Shown piece after piece: positions 1 through 6,651 of a DNA stretch of 14,516 bases; within the stretch, counting starts at the first letter, position 1; every line of letters begins with the position of its first letter. A program made the translations under genes and the position numbers. This DNA comes from Chloroflexota bacterium (GTDB lineage Bacteria; Chloroflexota; UBA11872; VXOZ01), in the NCBI GenBank assembly GCA_009839775.1, contig VXOZ01000419.1, positions 1-14,516 on the forward strand. The letters run 5' to 3'. Under the pieces are notes generated by a model. It made no database searches, was not told where the DNA came from, and worked only from the letters and a program-made list of their open reading frames with translations.

Positions 1-56
1 TAAAGTATTGTAGCAAACACTCTATAGGCAGTCAAGTCTATTCCTTATAATTCCCC

Positions 57-1004
57 CTCTACGGCCATGACTCCCACGGCACGCTACGCATGTATGAGTA
101 CGCGCAAGCGGTAAGTGAAGGGGGCGTCCGACCCCAGAGTGCGCCCGAAGTCATAAGCGAAGGCCCCTGCACGGCGGTGATCGACGCCAACGACGGCTTT
201 GGGCAGGTGGGCGCGACTCTGGCCGCAGACATGGCAGTTGAGAAGGCACGGCAGCATGGGCTGGCGAGTGTCGCGTTGCGCAGAGCAAGCCACATCGGCC
301 GGGCGGGAGAATATCCCGCCATGATCGCCCGGGCCGGCCTCATAGGCACAGCCTACGTCAATTACGGCCGCTTGGGCATCCAGGTGGCGCCCTTTGGCGG
401 CATCGACGGCCGCTTGGCGACGAATCCGTTGGCTTTCGCCGCTCCCCGCCGCAACGCTCCGCCCATTATGGTGGACATGACGACGAGCACCGTCGCCGAC
501 GGCAAGATCCGCGTTGCAACCAATCTCGGCAAGCCGCTGCCGGAGGGTTGGATCCTTGATGCGGACGGCAAGCCTAGCACTGACCCGCAAGACTACTTTG
601 CCGAACCGCGCGGGGCAATCCTGCCGCTGGGCGGTCCACTCGGCCATAAGGGCTACGCACTGTCTATGATGGTGGAACTCTGCGCCGGGGGCCTGAGCGG
701 TCAGGGCATGGCGTCCGGTGACCCACGAGCGCCCGCTAATGCCTTCCTGCTTACCGCCTACAACATCGAGCACTTTACGGACATGGACTTCTTCTACGCT
801 GAGGTAGAGGCCCTGGTGAGCCACGTCAAGTCGAGCCGCACCGCGCCGGGCGTGGCGGAGATACTCTTACCCGGTGAGCCCGAATTGCGTACCGAACAGG
901 AACGGAAACGAACGGGCATCCCCATCGACGACACCACCTGGGATAAGGTGTGCGCCTCGGCGTGTGACATCGGCCTCGATCCAACTTCCTGGAAACTCGC
1001 CTGA
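57..1004 (+). pseudogene. Ldh-family oxidoreductase copy 1, 5'-truncated, probable pseudogene
   Basis: Homology to the three downstream Ldh_2 paralogs begins abruptly at about 57 (L-Y-G-H-D-S-H-G) and runs to the stop at 1002-1004. The paralogs carry about 38 further N-terminal residues that are absent here. An in-frame TAA lies at 48-50, and no start codon occurs before ATG at 90, which has no ribosome binding site. A 304-residue product from 90 would lack the conserved D-S-H-G motif, whose histidine is implicated in catalysis in this family. The rest looks healthy: R-A-S-H-I-G-R, N-P-L-A-F-A-A-P-R and L-G-G-P-L-G-H-K-G are all present, so the loss is probably recent. The usual G-T-N-P reads A-T-N-P. 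By eye it is closest to copy 4. It lies 18 bp upstream of copy 2. It could still be made as a shortened protein from ATG 90. Confidence 0.65.
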
Positions 1005-1022
1005 CGCCTAGAGGAGCCGTCT

Positions 1023-2087
1023 GTGCCTACCGTTACCGCTGATGCCTTGCGCAAGATTGGTTACGAATTTTTCGAGACCCTGGGGTGTAGTCCCGCAGAC
1101 GCCCGCACAGTCACCGATCACCTGGTGCAGTCCAACCTCTTCGGCCATGATTCCCACGGTGTGACGCACGTGGAACGGTACGGTCGCGCCGTGTGGGAAG
1201 AGCAGCGTGTTGACCCGCGCGCCGTGCCCGAAATCGTGCGTGAACACCCCTGCACTGCGGTCGTGGACGCGCACCATGGCTTCGGCCAGGTGGGTGCGAC
1301 CTTCGCAACCGAGCTCTTGATGCAGAAGGCGCAGCAGCACGGCGTCGCCAGTGTCTCACTGCGCAACACGAGTCACATTGGCAGGGCAAGCGCGTATCCA
1401 CTGATGATGGCGTGGGCCGGCATGATCGGCCTGATCTTTGTCAACGCGGGTCGGATGGGCTTTCAGGTAGCGCCGTTCGGCGGCATCGACGGCCGCTTGG
1501 GGACGAATCCGCTGGCCTTCGCCGCGCCCCGCCGCGCTCACGCGCCGATCTTTGTGGACATGAGTTCTTCAGCCGTCGCCGACGGCAAGATCTATCTCGC
1601 CGCCAATCAGGGCAAGCCGGTGCCGGAGGGCTGGTTCGTCGACGCGGACGGCAACCCCAGCACCAACCCGCACGCGTACTTCGAAGAACCGCGCGGGGCT
1701 GTGCTCCCACTGGGCGGGCCTCTGGGGCACAAGGGCTTCGCGTTGAGTATGATGATGGAGATTTGCGGAGGAGGGATGAGCGGCCAGGGCATGTCCCAAG
1801 GCGATATGCGTGTCAGCAGCAACGGCGTTCTCATGACAGCCTACGACATTGCGCAAATCGGCGACTTGGAGTTCTTTTACGACGAGGTGGAAGGCCTTGC
1901 GCGGCACGTCAAGTCGAGCCGCACGGCGCCCGGCATTGACGAAATCTTGCTTCCCGGCGAACCGGAATACCGCGCCGAACGGGAGCGGGCACAAGCGGGC
2001 ATCCACATTGACGACACCACGTGGGAGAAGCTCTGCGCGGCTGCGCGTCACCTTGGTCTAAATCCAACCGCTTGGAATCTCTGCTAA
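1023..2087 (+). CDS. Ldh family oxidoreductase (malate/L-lactate dehydrogenase-like), copy 2
   Basis: A 354-residue NAD(P)H-dependent 2-oxoacid/2-hydroxyacid oxidoreductase of the Ldh_2 family (relatives include AllD, YiaK, DpkA and ComC), a usual length for the family. Start is GTG at 1023, with GAGGAG at 1011-1016 six bases upstream. Visible motifs: D43-S-H45-G near the N-terminus, N115-T-S-H118-I-G-R (the position of the active-site histidine reported for AllD), G160-T-N-P-L-A-F, V178-D-M, and L230-G-G-P-L-G-H-K-G followed by a G-G-x-S-G segment, the usual cofactor-binding core. No signal peptide, so cytoplasmic. It follows copy 1 by 18 bp and precedes copy 3 by 101 bp on the same strand. 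It shares N-T-S-H and I-F-V-N-A-G-R with copy 3, its closest paralog here. Family is secure. The substrate (lactate, malate, sulfolactate, a sugar acid or an imino acid) cannot be read from the sequence. Confidence 0.95.
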   Translation: MPTVTADALRKIGYEFFETLGCSPADARTVTDHLVQSNLFGHDSHGVTHVERYGRAVWEEQRVDPRAVPEIVREHPCTAVVDAHHGFGQVGATFATELLMQKAQQHGVASVSLRNTSHIGRASAYPLMMAWAGMIGLIFVNAGRMGFQVAPFGGIDGRLGTNPLAFAAPRRAHAPIFVDMSSSAVADGKIYLAANQGKPVPEGWFVDADGNPSTNPHAYFEEPRGAVLPLGGPLGHKGFALSMMMEICGGGMSGQGMSQGDMRVSSNGVLMTAYDIAQIGDLEFFYDEVEGLARHVKSSRTAPGIDEILLPGEPEYRAERERAQAGIHIDDTTWEKLCAAARHLGLNPTAWNLC

Positions 2088-2188
2088 TGTGAAGTCGCGG
2101 GCCGAAATGGAATGCCGCCTCGATTGCACCGAGCCAAAACATAATTCCTGCTCAGACTTGACTTGGTAAATGCCGAAAGGAGCCCTGA

Positions 2189-3253
2189 GTGCCTACTGTC
2201 ACCCATGACGCTTTGCGCCGCATTGGATATGCCTTCTTTGAAGCGCTGGGCTGCCGCCCGGATGACGCCCGCGTAATTCAGGACCACCTCGTTCAGTCCA
2301 ACCTCTACGGTCACGATTCGCACGGCATCGTGCGCATGGAGCAATACTGGCGCGCCGTCCGGGTAGAGGGTGTGGTAGACCCACAAGCGGCGCCGGAGAT
2401 CGTGCGCGAACACCCGTGTACGGCGGTCGTGGACGCGCATCACGGCTTCGGTCAGGTGGGCGCGGTCTTTGCCACGCAGCTTCTCATAGAAAAGGCCCAA
2501 CGGAACGGCATCGCCAGCGTGTCGCTGCGTAATACGAGCCACATCGGCAGAGTGGGCGAATACCCGCACATGGTCGCGCAGGCCGGCATGATCGGGCTGA
2601 TCTTCGTTAATGCAGGGAGGCTGGGCTTTCAGGTCGCACCCTTTGGCGGTATTGACGGCCGCCTGGGTACGAATCCGCTCGCATTTGCCGCGCCGCGACG
2701 CAACGATCCACCCTTTTTCGTGGATATGACGACTTCCACTGTCGCCGACGGCAAGATTAAGATAGCCGCTAACGAAGGCAAGCCCTTGCCCGAGGGCTGG
2801 ATTGTCGATGCGGACGGCAACCCGAGCACGGACCCAAGCGATTATTGGGACGAGCCTCACGGCGCCGTGCTGCCGCTGGGCGGTCCCCTGGGGCACAAGG
2901 GCACCGCGCTGAGCATGATGAATGAGATTTGCGGCGGCGGTCTGAGCGGTCAGGGCATGTCCGCCGGCGACATGCGGGTGGATAGCAACGGCGTGCACAT
3001 CACCGCTTACGATATCGGCCAGTTTGTGGAGCCGGAGTTCTTCTATGATGAGATTGATACGCTCATCAGCCACGTGAAGACCAGCCGCCCGGCTGCCGGC
3101 GTGGACGAGGTCCTCGTTGCCAGCGAGCCGGAGTATCGGGCGCAACGTGAGCGCGAGCAGAATGGTATCCCTATCGACGAAACGCCGGGGAGCACGCTTT
3201 GCGACGCTGCCCGTCACCTGGGTGTGGACCCGACGACCTGGGAACTGGCCTAG
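2189..3253 (+). CDS. Ldh family oxidoreductase, copy 3
   Basis: A 354-residue Ldh_2-family oxidoreductase and near sibling of copy 2. Start is GTG at 2189, with AAAGGAG at 2176-2182 ahead of it. The family signatures are intact: L-Y-G-H-D-S-H-G near residue 40, N-T-S-H-I-G-R near 115, G-T-N-P-L-A-F-A-A-P-R near 160, V-D-M-T-T-S-T-V-A-D-G-K near 178, and L-G-G-P-L-G-H-K-G near 230. The C-terminal tail differs slightly: copies 1, 2 and 4 read T-T-W after I-D-D or I-D-E, while this copy reads T-P-G-S. That is a surface position away from the motifs. The 101-bp gap before it is the longest inside the array and could hold a separate promoter, but I see no convincing -10 box there. It ends 29 bp before copy 4. 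The differences among the copies suggest divergent substrates rather than simple dosage; that is inference. Confidence 0.95.
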   Translation: MPTVTHDALRRIGYAFFEALGCRPDDARVIQDHLVQSNLYGHDSHGIVRMEQYWRAVRVEGVVDPQAAPEIVREHPCTAVVDAHHGFGQVGAVFATQLLIEKAQRNGIASVSLRNTSHIGRVGEYPHMVAQAGMIGLIFVNAGRLGFQVAPFGGIDGRLGTNPLAFAAPRRNDPPFFVDMTTSTVADGKIKIAANEGKPLPEGWIVDADGNPSTDPSDYWDEPHGAVLPLGGPLGHKGTALSMMNEICGGGLSGQGMSAGDMRVDSNGVHITAYDIGQFVEPEFFYDEIDTLISHVKTSRPAAGVDEVLVASEPEYRAQREREQNGIPIDETPGSTLCDAARHLGVDPTTWELA

Positions 3254-3282
3254 AAAACTGGTGCGCTAGAAAGGAGCCGGTC

Positions 3283-4344
3283 ATGCCGACGTTCACCGCG
3301 GACGCTTTACGCCGCATCGGCGAGGATTTCTTGATCGCCTTGGGATGTCGGACCGCAGACGCACGGATTGTGGCCGATCATCTCCTTCAGTCAAACCTCT
3401 ATGGTCATGACTCCCACGGCGTATTGCGCTTGTACGAATATGCGCGCGCCGTGAACGAAGGACGCCTCGATCCTTTGGGATCGCCGGAAATCGTGAGCGA
3501 ACACGCCTGCACGGCAGTAGTCGACGCGCACGATGGTTTCGGGCACGTGGGCGCTGCTCTGGCGACCAAGCTGACGATAGAGAAGGCGCGGCAACATGGC
3601 TTGGCCAGCGTGTCGCTGCGCCGGGCGAGCCACATCGGCCGGGCAGGAGCGTACCCCCTGGTGATCGCCCAGGCTGGCATGCTCGGTGTGGCCTACGTCA
3701 ATTCCGGCCGCATGGGCTTTCAGGTCGTGCCGTTCGGCGGCATTGACGGCAGACTGGGTACGAATCCGCTGGCTTTCGCCGCGCCCCGCCGCGACGGCCC
3801 GCCCATCATGGTGGACATGACGACCTGCACGGTGGCCGATGGCAAGATCCGCGTCGCCACCAATCTCGGCAAGCCCCTGCCGGCAGGCTGGATCATCGAT
3901 AAAGAAGGCAATCCCAGCACGGACCCGCAAGTGTACTGGGACGAACCACGCGGGGGCATTCTGCCCTTGGGCGGCCCTCTGGGCCACAAAGGCTATGCGC
4001 TGAGTTTGATGATGGAGCTCTGCGCCGGCGGGCTGAGCGGTCATGGCATGTCTTCCGGCGACATGCGCTCACCCGGCAATGGCGCGCTGTTCACCGCTTA
4101 CGACATCGCCCACTTTGCCGACCTGGAATCCTACTACGACGAGGTGGAGGCGATGGTATCGCACGTTAAGTCGAGCCGCACCGCCCCCGGCGTGGCCGAG
4201 ATTTTCCTGCCCGGCGAGCCGGAATTCCGCACCGAGCGCGAGCGCGCCCGAACGGGCATCCCCATCGACGAGACCACGTGGAAAAAGCTGTGCGATTCGG
4301 CCCGAGATTTGGGTCTGAGCCCCAGCCAGTGGGAAAATTCGTAG
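3283..4344 (+). CDS. Ldh family oxidoreductase, copy 4
   Basis: A 353-residue Ldh_2-family oxidoreductase. The reading frame is open further upstream, to 3199, but ATG at 3283 is the right start: it follows AAAGGAG at 3270-3276 and gives M-P-T-F-T-A-D-A-L-R, aligned with the starts of copies 2 and 3, whereas the longer version would overlap copy 3. It carries D-S-H-G, R-A-S-H-I-G-R-A-G, G-T-N-P-L-A-F-A-A-P-R, V-D-M-T-T-C-T-V-A-D-G-K and L-G-G-P-L-G-H-K-G. It shares L-Y-E-Y-A-R-A-V-type, A-Y-V-N and R-V-A-T-N-L-G-K-P-L-P segments with copy 1, so the outer two copies form one subgroup and the inner two the other. It is the last gene of the array. About 190 bp without a gene follow, in which I see no strong terminator. 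Cytoplasmic; substrate unknown. Confidence 0.95.
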   Translation: MPTFTADALRRIGEDFLIALGCRTADARIVADHLLQSNLYGHDSHGVLRLYEYARAVNEGRLDPLGSPEIVSEHACTAVVDAHDGFGHVGAALATKLTIEKARQHGLASVSLRRASHIGRAGAYPLVIAQAGMLGVAYVNSGRMGFQVVPFGGIDGRLGTNPLAFAAPRRDGPPIMVDMTTCTVADGKIRVATNLGKPLPAGWIIDKEGNPSTDPQVYWDEPRGGILPLGGPLGHKGYALSLMMELCAGGLSGHGMSSGDMRSPGNGALFTAYDIAHFADLESYYDEVEAMVSHVKSSRTAPGVAEIFLPGEPEFRTERERARTGIPIDETTWKKLCDSARDLGLSPSQWENS

Positions 4345-4477
4345 AACGTCGCTTTGCCGCCACTAAGGTCTCGCAACCTCACGAAATGGGGCGCGCCGCG
4401 ACCAGCGCCAAGAGTGCATTCTCCATGACACAACAGAAGTGTAGGTTTTGATCTTTGTAGTTGGCTAGAATGGCATA

Positions 4478-4505
4478 TTTACGGTTGGACAACAGACGCT
4501 ATAAT
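4478..4505 (+). promoter_or_regulatory. Predicted sigma-70-type promoter for the 93-aa/PIN gene pair
   Basis: A perfect TATAAT at 4500-4505 is preceded, 16 bases away, by TTTACG at 4478-4483 (four of six matches to TTGACA). It lies in a locally AT-rich stretch 32 bases before the ATG at 4538. A closer TTGGAC at 4485-4490 is only 9 bases from the -10 and cannot be its partner. A GGAGG ribosome binding site follows at 4528-4532. This is the clearest promoter in the window and implies that the gene pair is transcribed independently of the Ldh array. Confidence 0.55.
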
Positions 4506-4537
4506 TGCAGTATAGGGAGTGAATTCTGGAGGCCACG

Positions 4538-4819
4538 ATGGACGTAAAGCAAGCGGTGCAAGAAGCAAAAGAGTACATATTCGATCTCTTTGAAGGCGAA
4601 GAGATCGAATATGTTGGTCTCGAGGAAGTTGAGTTCGACCACGAGTCGGACGAGTGGAAGGTAACCCTAGGCTTCTCGCGCCCTTGGGATCGTCCCAAGT
4701 CCCTTTCGGTTGCGCTACGCGACGAGCCCCTTAGGCGCTCCTACAAGCTAGTTCGCATAAACGACTCTACGGGTAAAGTCACATCTGTTACGGATCGCGC
4801 CTTGGCGACCGCAAGATAA
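4538..4819 (+). CDS. Small acidic conserved-type protein of unknown function, partner of the PIN gene
   Basis: A 93-residue protein that I cannot assign to a named family. Start is ATG at 4538, with GGAGG at 4528-4532 five bases upstream. The first half is acidic and probably helical (V-K-Q-A-V-Q-E-A-K-E-Y-I-F-D-L-F), followed by strand-like segments: I-E-Y-V-G-L-E-E-V-E-F, then W-K-V-T-L-G-F-S-R-P-W, then a basic region ending Y-K-L-V-R-I-N-D-S-T-G-K-V. This suggests a small helix-plus-sheet fold. No signal peptide, membrane segment or obvious DNA-binding motif (helix-turn-helix, ribbon-helix-helix, AbrB) is visible. It ends 4 bp before the PIN gene, so the two are surely co-transcribed and probably translationally coupled. 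By position it could be an antitoxin-like or accessory partner, but lack of a DNA-binding domain is unusual for that. Base composition is less GC-rich than the flanking enzyme genes, hinting at transfer. Confidence 0.85.
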   Translation: MDVKQAVQEAKEYIFDLFEGEEIEYVGLEEVEFDHESDEWKVTLGFSRPWDRPKSLSVALRDEPLRRSYKLVRINDSTGKVTSVTDRALATAR

Positions 4820-4823
4820 TTCG

Positions 4824-5288
4824 ATGCCGACACCAGGCGTCTTCATCGACACAAACCTCCTTTTGCTTCTCGTTGTTGGCAGTACCGACAAGGCCATAAT
4901 TCCTAAACACAAGCGCCTAAAGGGATACACGGCAGAGGATTACGATACTCTTCTCGACCTACTCGATCTTTTCCCCCAAGTTCTCGTCACGCCTCACACG
5001 CTCGCGGAGACTTCTAATCTCCTTGCGCAACACAAGGATCCCGAGCGGGCCCGGCTGTTTGGGCAGCTCCGCTTCCTCATCCATGAATGTGAGGAAGTGG
5101 CAATTGCGGGTACCGTTGCTTCAAACAACAGTGCGTTCCCGCGACTCGGACTGACTGACGCGGCTCTACTGGAGTTGGTAGCGCCTGAAACACCGCTGCT
5201 CACAGTCGACTGGGGACTGTTTCAGCAGGCAATGGCAATAGGAGCAGACGCGGCGGTCAATTTCACGGATTTTCGGGAACTTGATTGA
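4824..5288 (+). CDS. PIN domain-like protein (putative Mg-dependent ribonuclease)
   Basis: A 154-residue protein with the layout of a PIN domain: F7-I-D9-T-N-L near the N-terminus, E62 in L-A-E-T-S-N-L-L, D112 in G-L-T-D-A-A-L-L, and D129 in L-L-T-V-D-W. PIN domains use such an acidic quartet to hold metal ions for RNA cleavage; VapC toxins are the best known, though other PIN proteins act in RNA processing. Start is ATG at 4824, four bases after the stop of the 93-aa gene. The ribosome binding site is weak, as expected for coupled translation. At 154 residues it is slightly longer than a typical VapC, with an extra segment at residues 20-40 (T-D-K-A-I-I-P-K-H-K-R-L-K-G-Y). It may be the toxin of an unusual two-gene module or a housekeeping nuclease. 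The fold is well supported; the biological role is inferred. Confidence 0.85.
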   Translation: MPTPGVFIDTNLLLLLVVGSTDKAIIPKHKRLKGYTAEDYDTLLDLLDLFPQVLVTPHTLAETSNLLAQHKDPERARLFGQLRFLIHECEEVAIAGTVASNNSAFPRLGLTDAALLELVAPETPLLTVDWGLFQQAMAIGADAAVNFTDFRELD

Positions 5289-5580
5289 CCGCAGGATTTC
5301 AGAGACTGGCAACATTGCGCCGGTTCTGAAGTTGATGATTTCCGATGGCAGCCTTTCCTTCTTTGGAAGCGAAGAATACTCGCTAGTTCTCTCATCTATA
5401 GCGATGCAGAGTCTTCGCACACCAACAACTGCCGATCGTGTAAACAGGATAATCGACAAGACAATTGAGCAAGCCTATTCAACTCGTACTAGAGAGTGCA
5501 CGCATACCCGCGGCTTTTTGACACCTGGCCGCGGGTATGCGCAACATGCCCGCTACTTCATATCGGGATTCTCACGGTGA
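5281..5580 (+). CDS. Doubtful small ORF after the PIN gene
   Basis: A 99-codon open frame that begins with TTG at 5281, overlapping the end of the PIN gene by 8 bases. Its first 70 residues have a plausible soluble composition (A-P-V-L-K-L-M-I-S-D-G-S-L-S-F-F then E-E-Y-S-L-V-L-S-S-I), so it could be a third gene of the module. Against it: a rare start codon, no clear ribosome binding site, no family that I recognise, an alternative open frame on the other strand, and a perfect 14-bp inverted repeat at 5501-5541 inside its 3' end. I list it only so that it can be checked. Confidence 0.18.
   Translation: MIDRRISETGNIAPVLKLMISDGSLSFFGSEEYSLVLSSIAMQSLRTPTTADRVNRIIDKTIEQAYSTRTRECTHTRGFLTPGRGYAQHARYFISGFSR
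5501..5541 (+). repeat. Perfect 14-bp inverted repeat, possible terminator of the PIN module
   Basis: The arms CGCATACCCGCGGC (5501-5514) and GCCGCGGGTATGCG (5528-5541) are exact reverse complements, separated by a 13-base loop that begins with five T. The stem is GC-rich and would be very stable as RNA. No T-tract follows the right arm, so it is not a canonical intrinsic terminator. It lies about 210 bp past the PIN stop codon and could stabilise the 3' end of the module transcript, be a binding site, or be a dispersed palindromic repeat. Confidence 0.7.
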
Positions 5581-6047
5581 GAAGGATTTCGACCTTTCAC
5601 GATCCGCCATCGCGTCTCCCAGGCGCTATGCTTGCCACGTCACAGCATTTGCTCGGTGCATGAGTGCTATCTGAATCCTTCCACTTGCGGACGAACACGC
5701 GCGCTATCTGCACGATTGACAGACCTCGACCTACCGCAGCGCACTTGCAAAACCCAGAAAAGATGGTAGAGTAGATACATTGTGGTAGTAGGCCTGGTAT
5801 GGCGTCGGTGCTCAATTGAACGCGAAGAGGAAGTGTCTGGGGTCTCGCCCGTGCGCGTTGCCCGGTTGCGATCATTCGTATGACGGTTAGTGTCCGCTTA
5901 CCTTTCCAGGCGTGTTGTGGGGGAAAGGAGAATTTCATACCGCAGATCGATCGTTAGCGCTTCGCTGGGAGCGTCTGGCGGCTGCCTGAGAACGTATGGC
6001 AGCCATGCTCCCCAAAGTGTAGCGCACCGGCAACGCCGTGCAGGATA
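5581..6047. other. Stretch without a convincing gene, upstream of the RRM leader
   Basis: No open frame here has both a ribosome binding site and a recognisable product; the longest, about 113 codons on the - strand from 5938, reads as arginine- and serine-rich noise. A short dyad TTCTCA-CGG-TGAGAA sits at 5569-5583. A weak promoter-like pair TTGCAA (5745-5750) and TAGAGT (5767-5772), 16 bases apart, faces right. A bulged GCA-CGG/CCG-TGC hairpin at about 6022-6041 directly precedes the strong hairpin at 6048. The stretch could therefore be the long 5' leader of the RRM gene or encode a small RNA. It matches no RNA family that I recognise. Confidence 0.4.
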
Positions 6048-6085
6048 TGTGGTGCACCTCGTGCACCACACTGTTTTTTGTTTTT
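6048..6085 (+). terminator. Intrinsic terminator-like hairpin upstream of the RRM gene (possible attenuator)
   Basis: The arms TGTGGTGCAC (6048-6057) and GTGCACCACA (6061-6070) are exact reverse complements around a three-base loop. They are followed by CTG and two T runs, six T at 6074-6079 and five T at 6081-6085. This is the layout of a rho-independent terminator on the + strand. No good gene ends just before it, and the RRM start codon is 63 bases downstream. It therefore either ends an unrecognised RNA or acts as a conditional terminator in the leader of the RRM gene. Confidence 0.7.
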
Positions 6086-6148
6086 GACTATGAGTTTGGG
6101 TCTGCTGGCCGGCGGCGTCAGGCGGCAGTCTGAGAAAAGGATTCGACT

Positions 6149-6433
6149 GTGAATATTTACGTAGGGAATCTTCCCTATTCGACGACGGATGAAGAATTGC
6201 GAGTGTTGTTCGAAGAGTTTGGCGAGGTCGCTTCGGCTTCCGTCATCTTGGACCGCGACACCGGCCGCTCACGCGGCTTTGGCTTTGTTGAGATGCCTTC
6301 CCAGGCAGAGGCCGAAGCGGCAATTAGCGCCCTCAACCAGAAGGACCTCGGTGGCCGCGCGCTGAACGTCAACCAGGCGCGCCCCCGCGGCGAGCGACGG
6401 CCCCGTGAGTTCAACCGGCCGCGTTCTTGGTAA
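6149..6433 (+). CDS. RRM domain RNA-binding protein (Rbp-like, small)
   Basis: A 94-residue single-RRM protein like the cold-responsive Rbp proteins of cyanobacteria and many other bacteria. RNP2 is I3-Y-V-G-N-L8 and RNP1 is R42-G-F-G-F-V-E-M49, with the aromatic residues that stack on RNA bases present at Y4, F44 and F46. The domain fills residues 1-75. A short basic tail follows (R-P-R-G-E-R-R-P-R-E-F then N-R-P-R-S-W), where many relatives have a glycine-rich tail. It is expected to bind single-stranded RNA in the cytoplasm, as a chaperone or translation modulator. Start is GTG at 6149, with AAAAGGA at 6135-6141 and a 7-base gap. No promoter is visible between the hairpin at 6048-6085 and the start, so transcription probably enters through that hairpin. 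The family is certain; RNA targets are unknown. Confidence 0.95.
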   Translation: MNIYVGNLPYSTTDEELRVLFEEFGEVASASVILDRDTGRSRGFGFVEMPSQAEAEAAISALNQKDLGGRALNVNQARPRGERRPREFNRPRSW

Positions 6434-6540
6434 ACCGCTGCGAGCGCTGTGACGCCTGAGCCGCTATGGCTCGATCCGGCGAGCAGCGTATCTACAGAGA
6501 GAAGAATGGCAGCCCTTGTCCATAACCGGGTACGAGGGTT

Positions 6541-6578
6541 GTAAAACTGTGGGTCTGTTGACCCACAGTTTTACTTTA
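6541..6578 (+). terminator. Perfect 15-bp hairpin terminator, probably bidirectional
   Basis: The arms GTAAAACTGTGGGTC (6541-6555) and GACCCACAGTTTTAC (6560-6574) are exact reverse complements around the loop TGTT. The T-rich outer part of the right arm plus the following TTTAT supplies the U-tract on the + strand, and the TTTTAC outer part does the same on the - strand. It lies 107 bp past the RRM stop and about 75 bp past the end of the ceramidase-like gene, which converges from the other side, so it probably serves both. Confidence 0.8.
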
Positions 6579-6651
6579 TGCGTGACTTTCGGGGAAGGGG
6601 CGTTCGCGCCGCTCAAGATCGCGACCTTGCCCGGTTGCTTACCGCCTGCCT

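Noticed and set aside
29..62. CAGTCAA (29-35) and CCTCTAC (56-62) resembling the paralogs' CAGTCAAACCTCTA, as if a short insertion split the codons
   Set aside because: Sequence before 29 shows no homology to the paralogs, so the seven-base match is probably chance.
2084..3217. 377-codon open frame on the - strand across Ldh copy 3
   Set aside because: Antisense shadow of a gene with all family motifs; similar shadows occur opposite the other Ldh copies.
3199..3282. Upstream extension of Ldh copy 4
   Set aside because: It would overlap the end of copy 3, while ATG 3283 has a strong ribosome binding site and aligns with the paralog starts.
5569..5612. tRNA-like arms (TTCTCA-CGG-TGAGAA, then GGATTTCGACC)
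   Set aside because: No cloverleaf can be completed: there is no matching acceptor stem and no proper GGTTCGA T-loop.
5715..5720. Consensus TTGACA -35 box
   Set aside because: No -10-like sequence occurs 15-19 bases downstream on the same strand.
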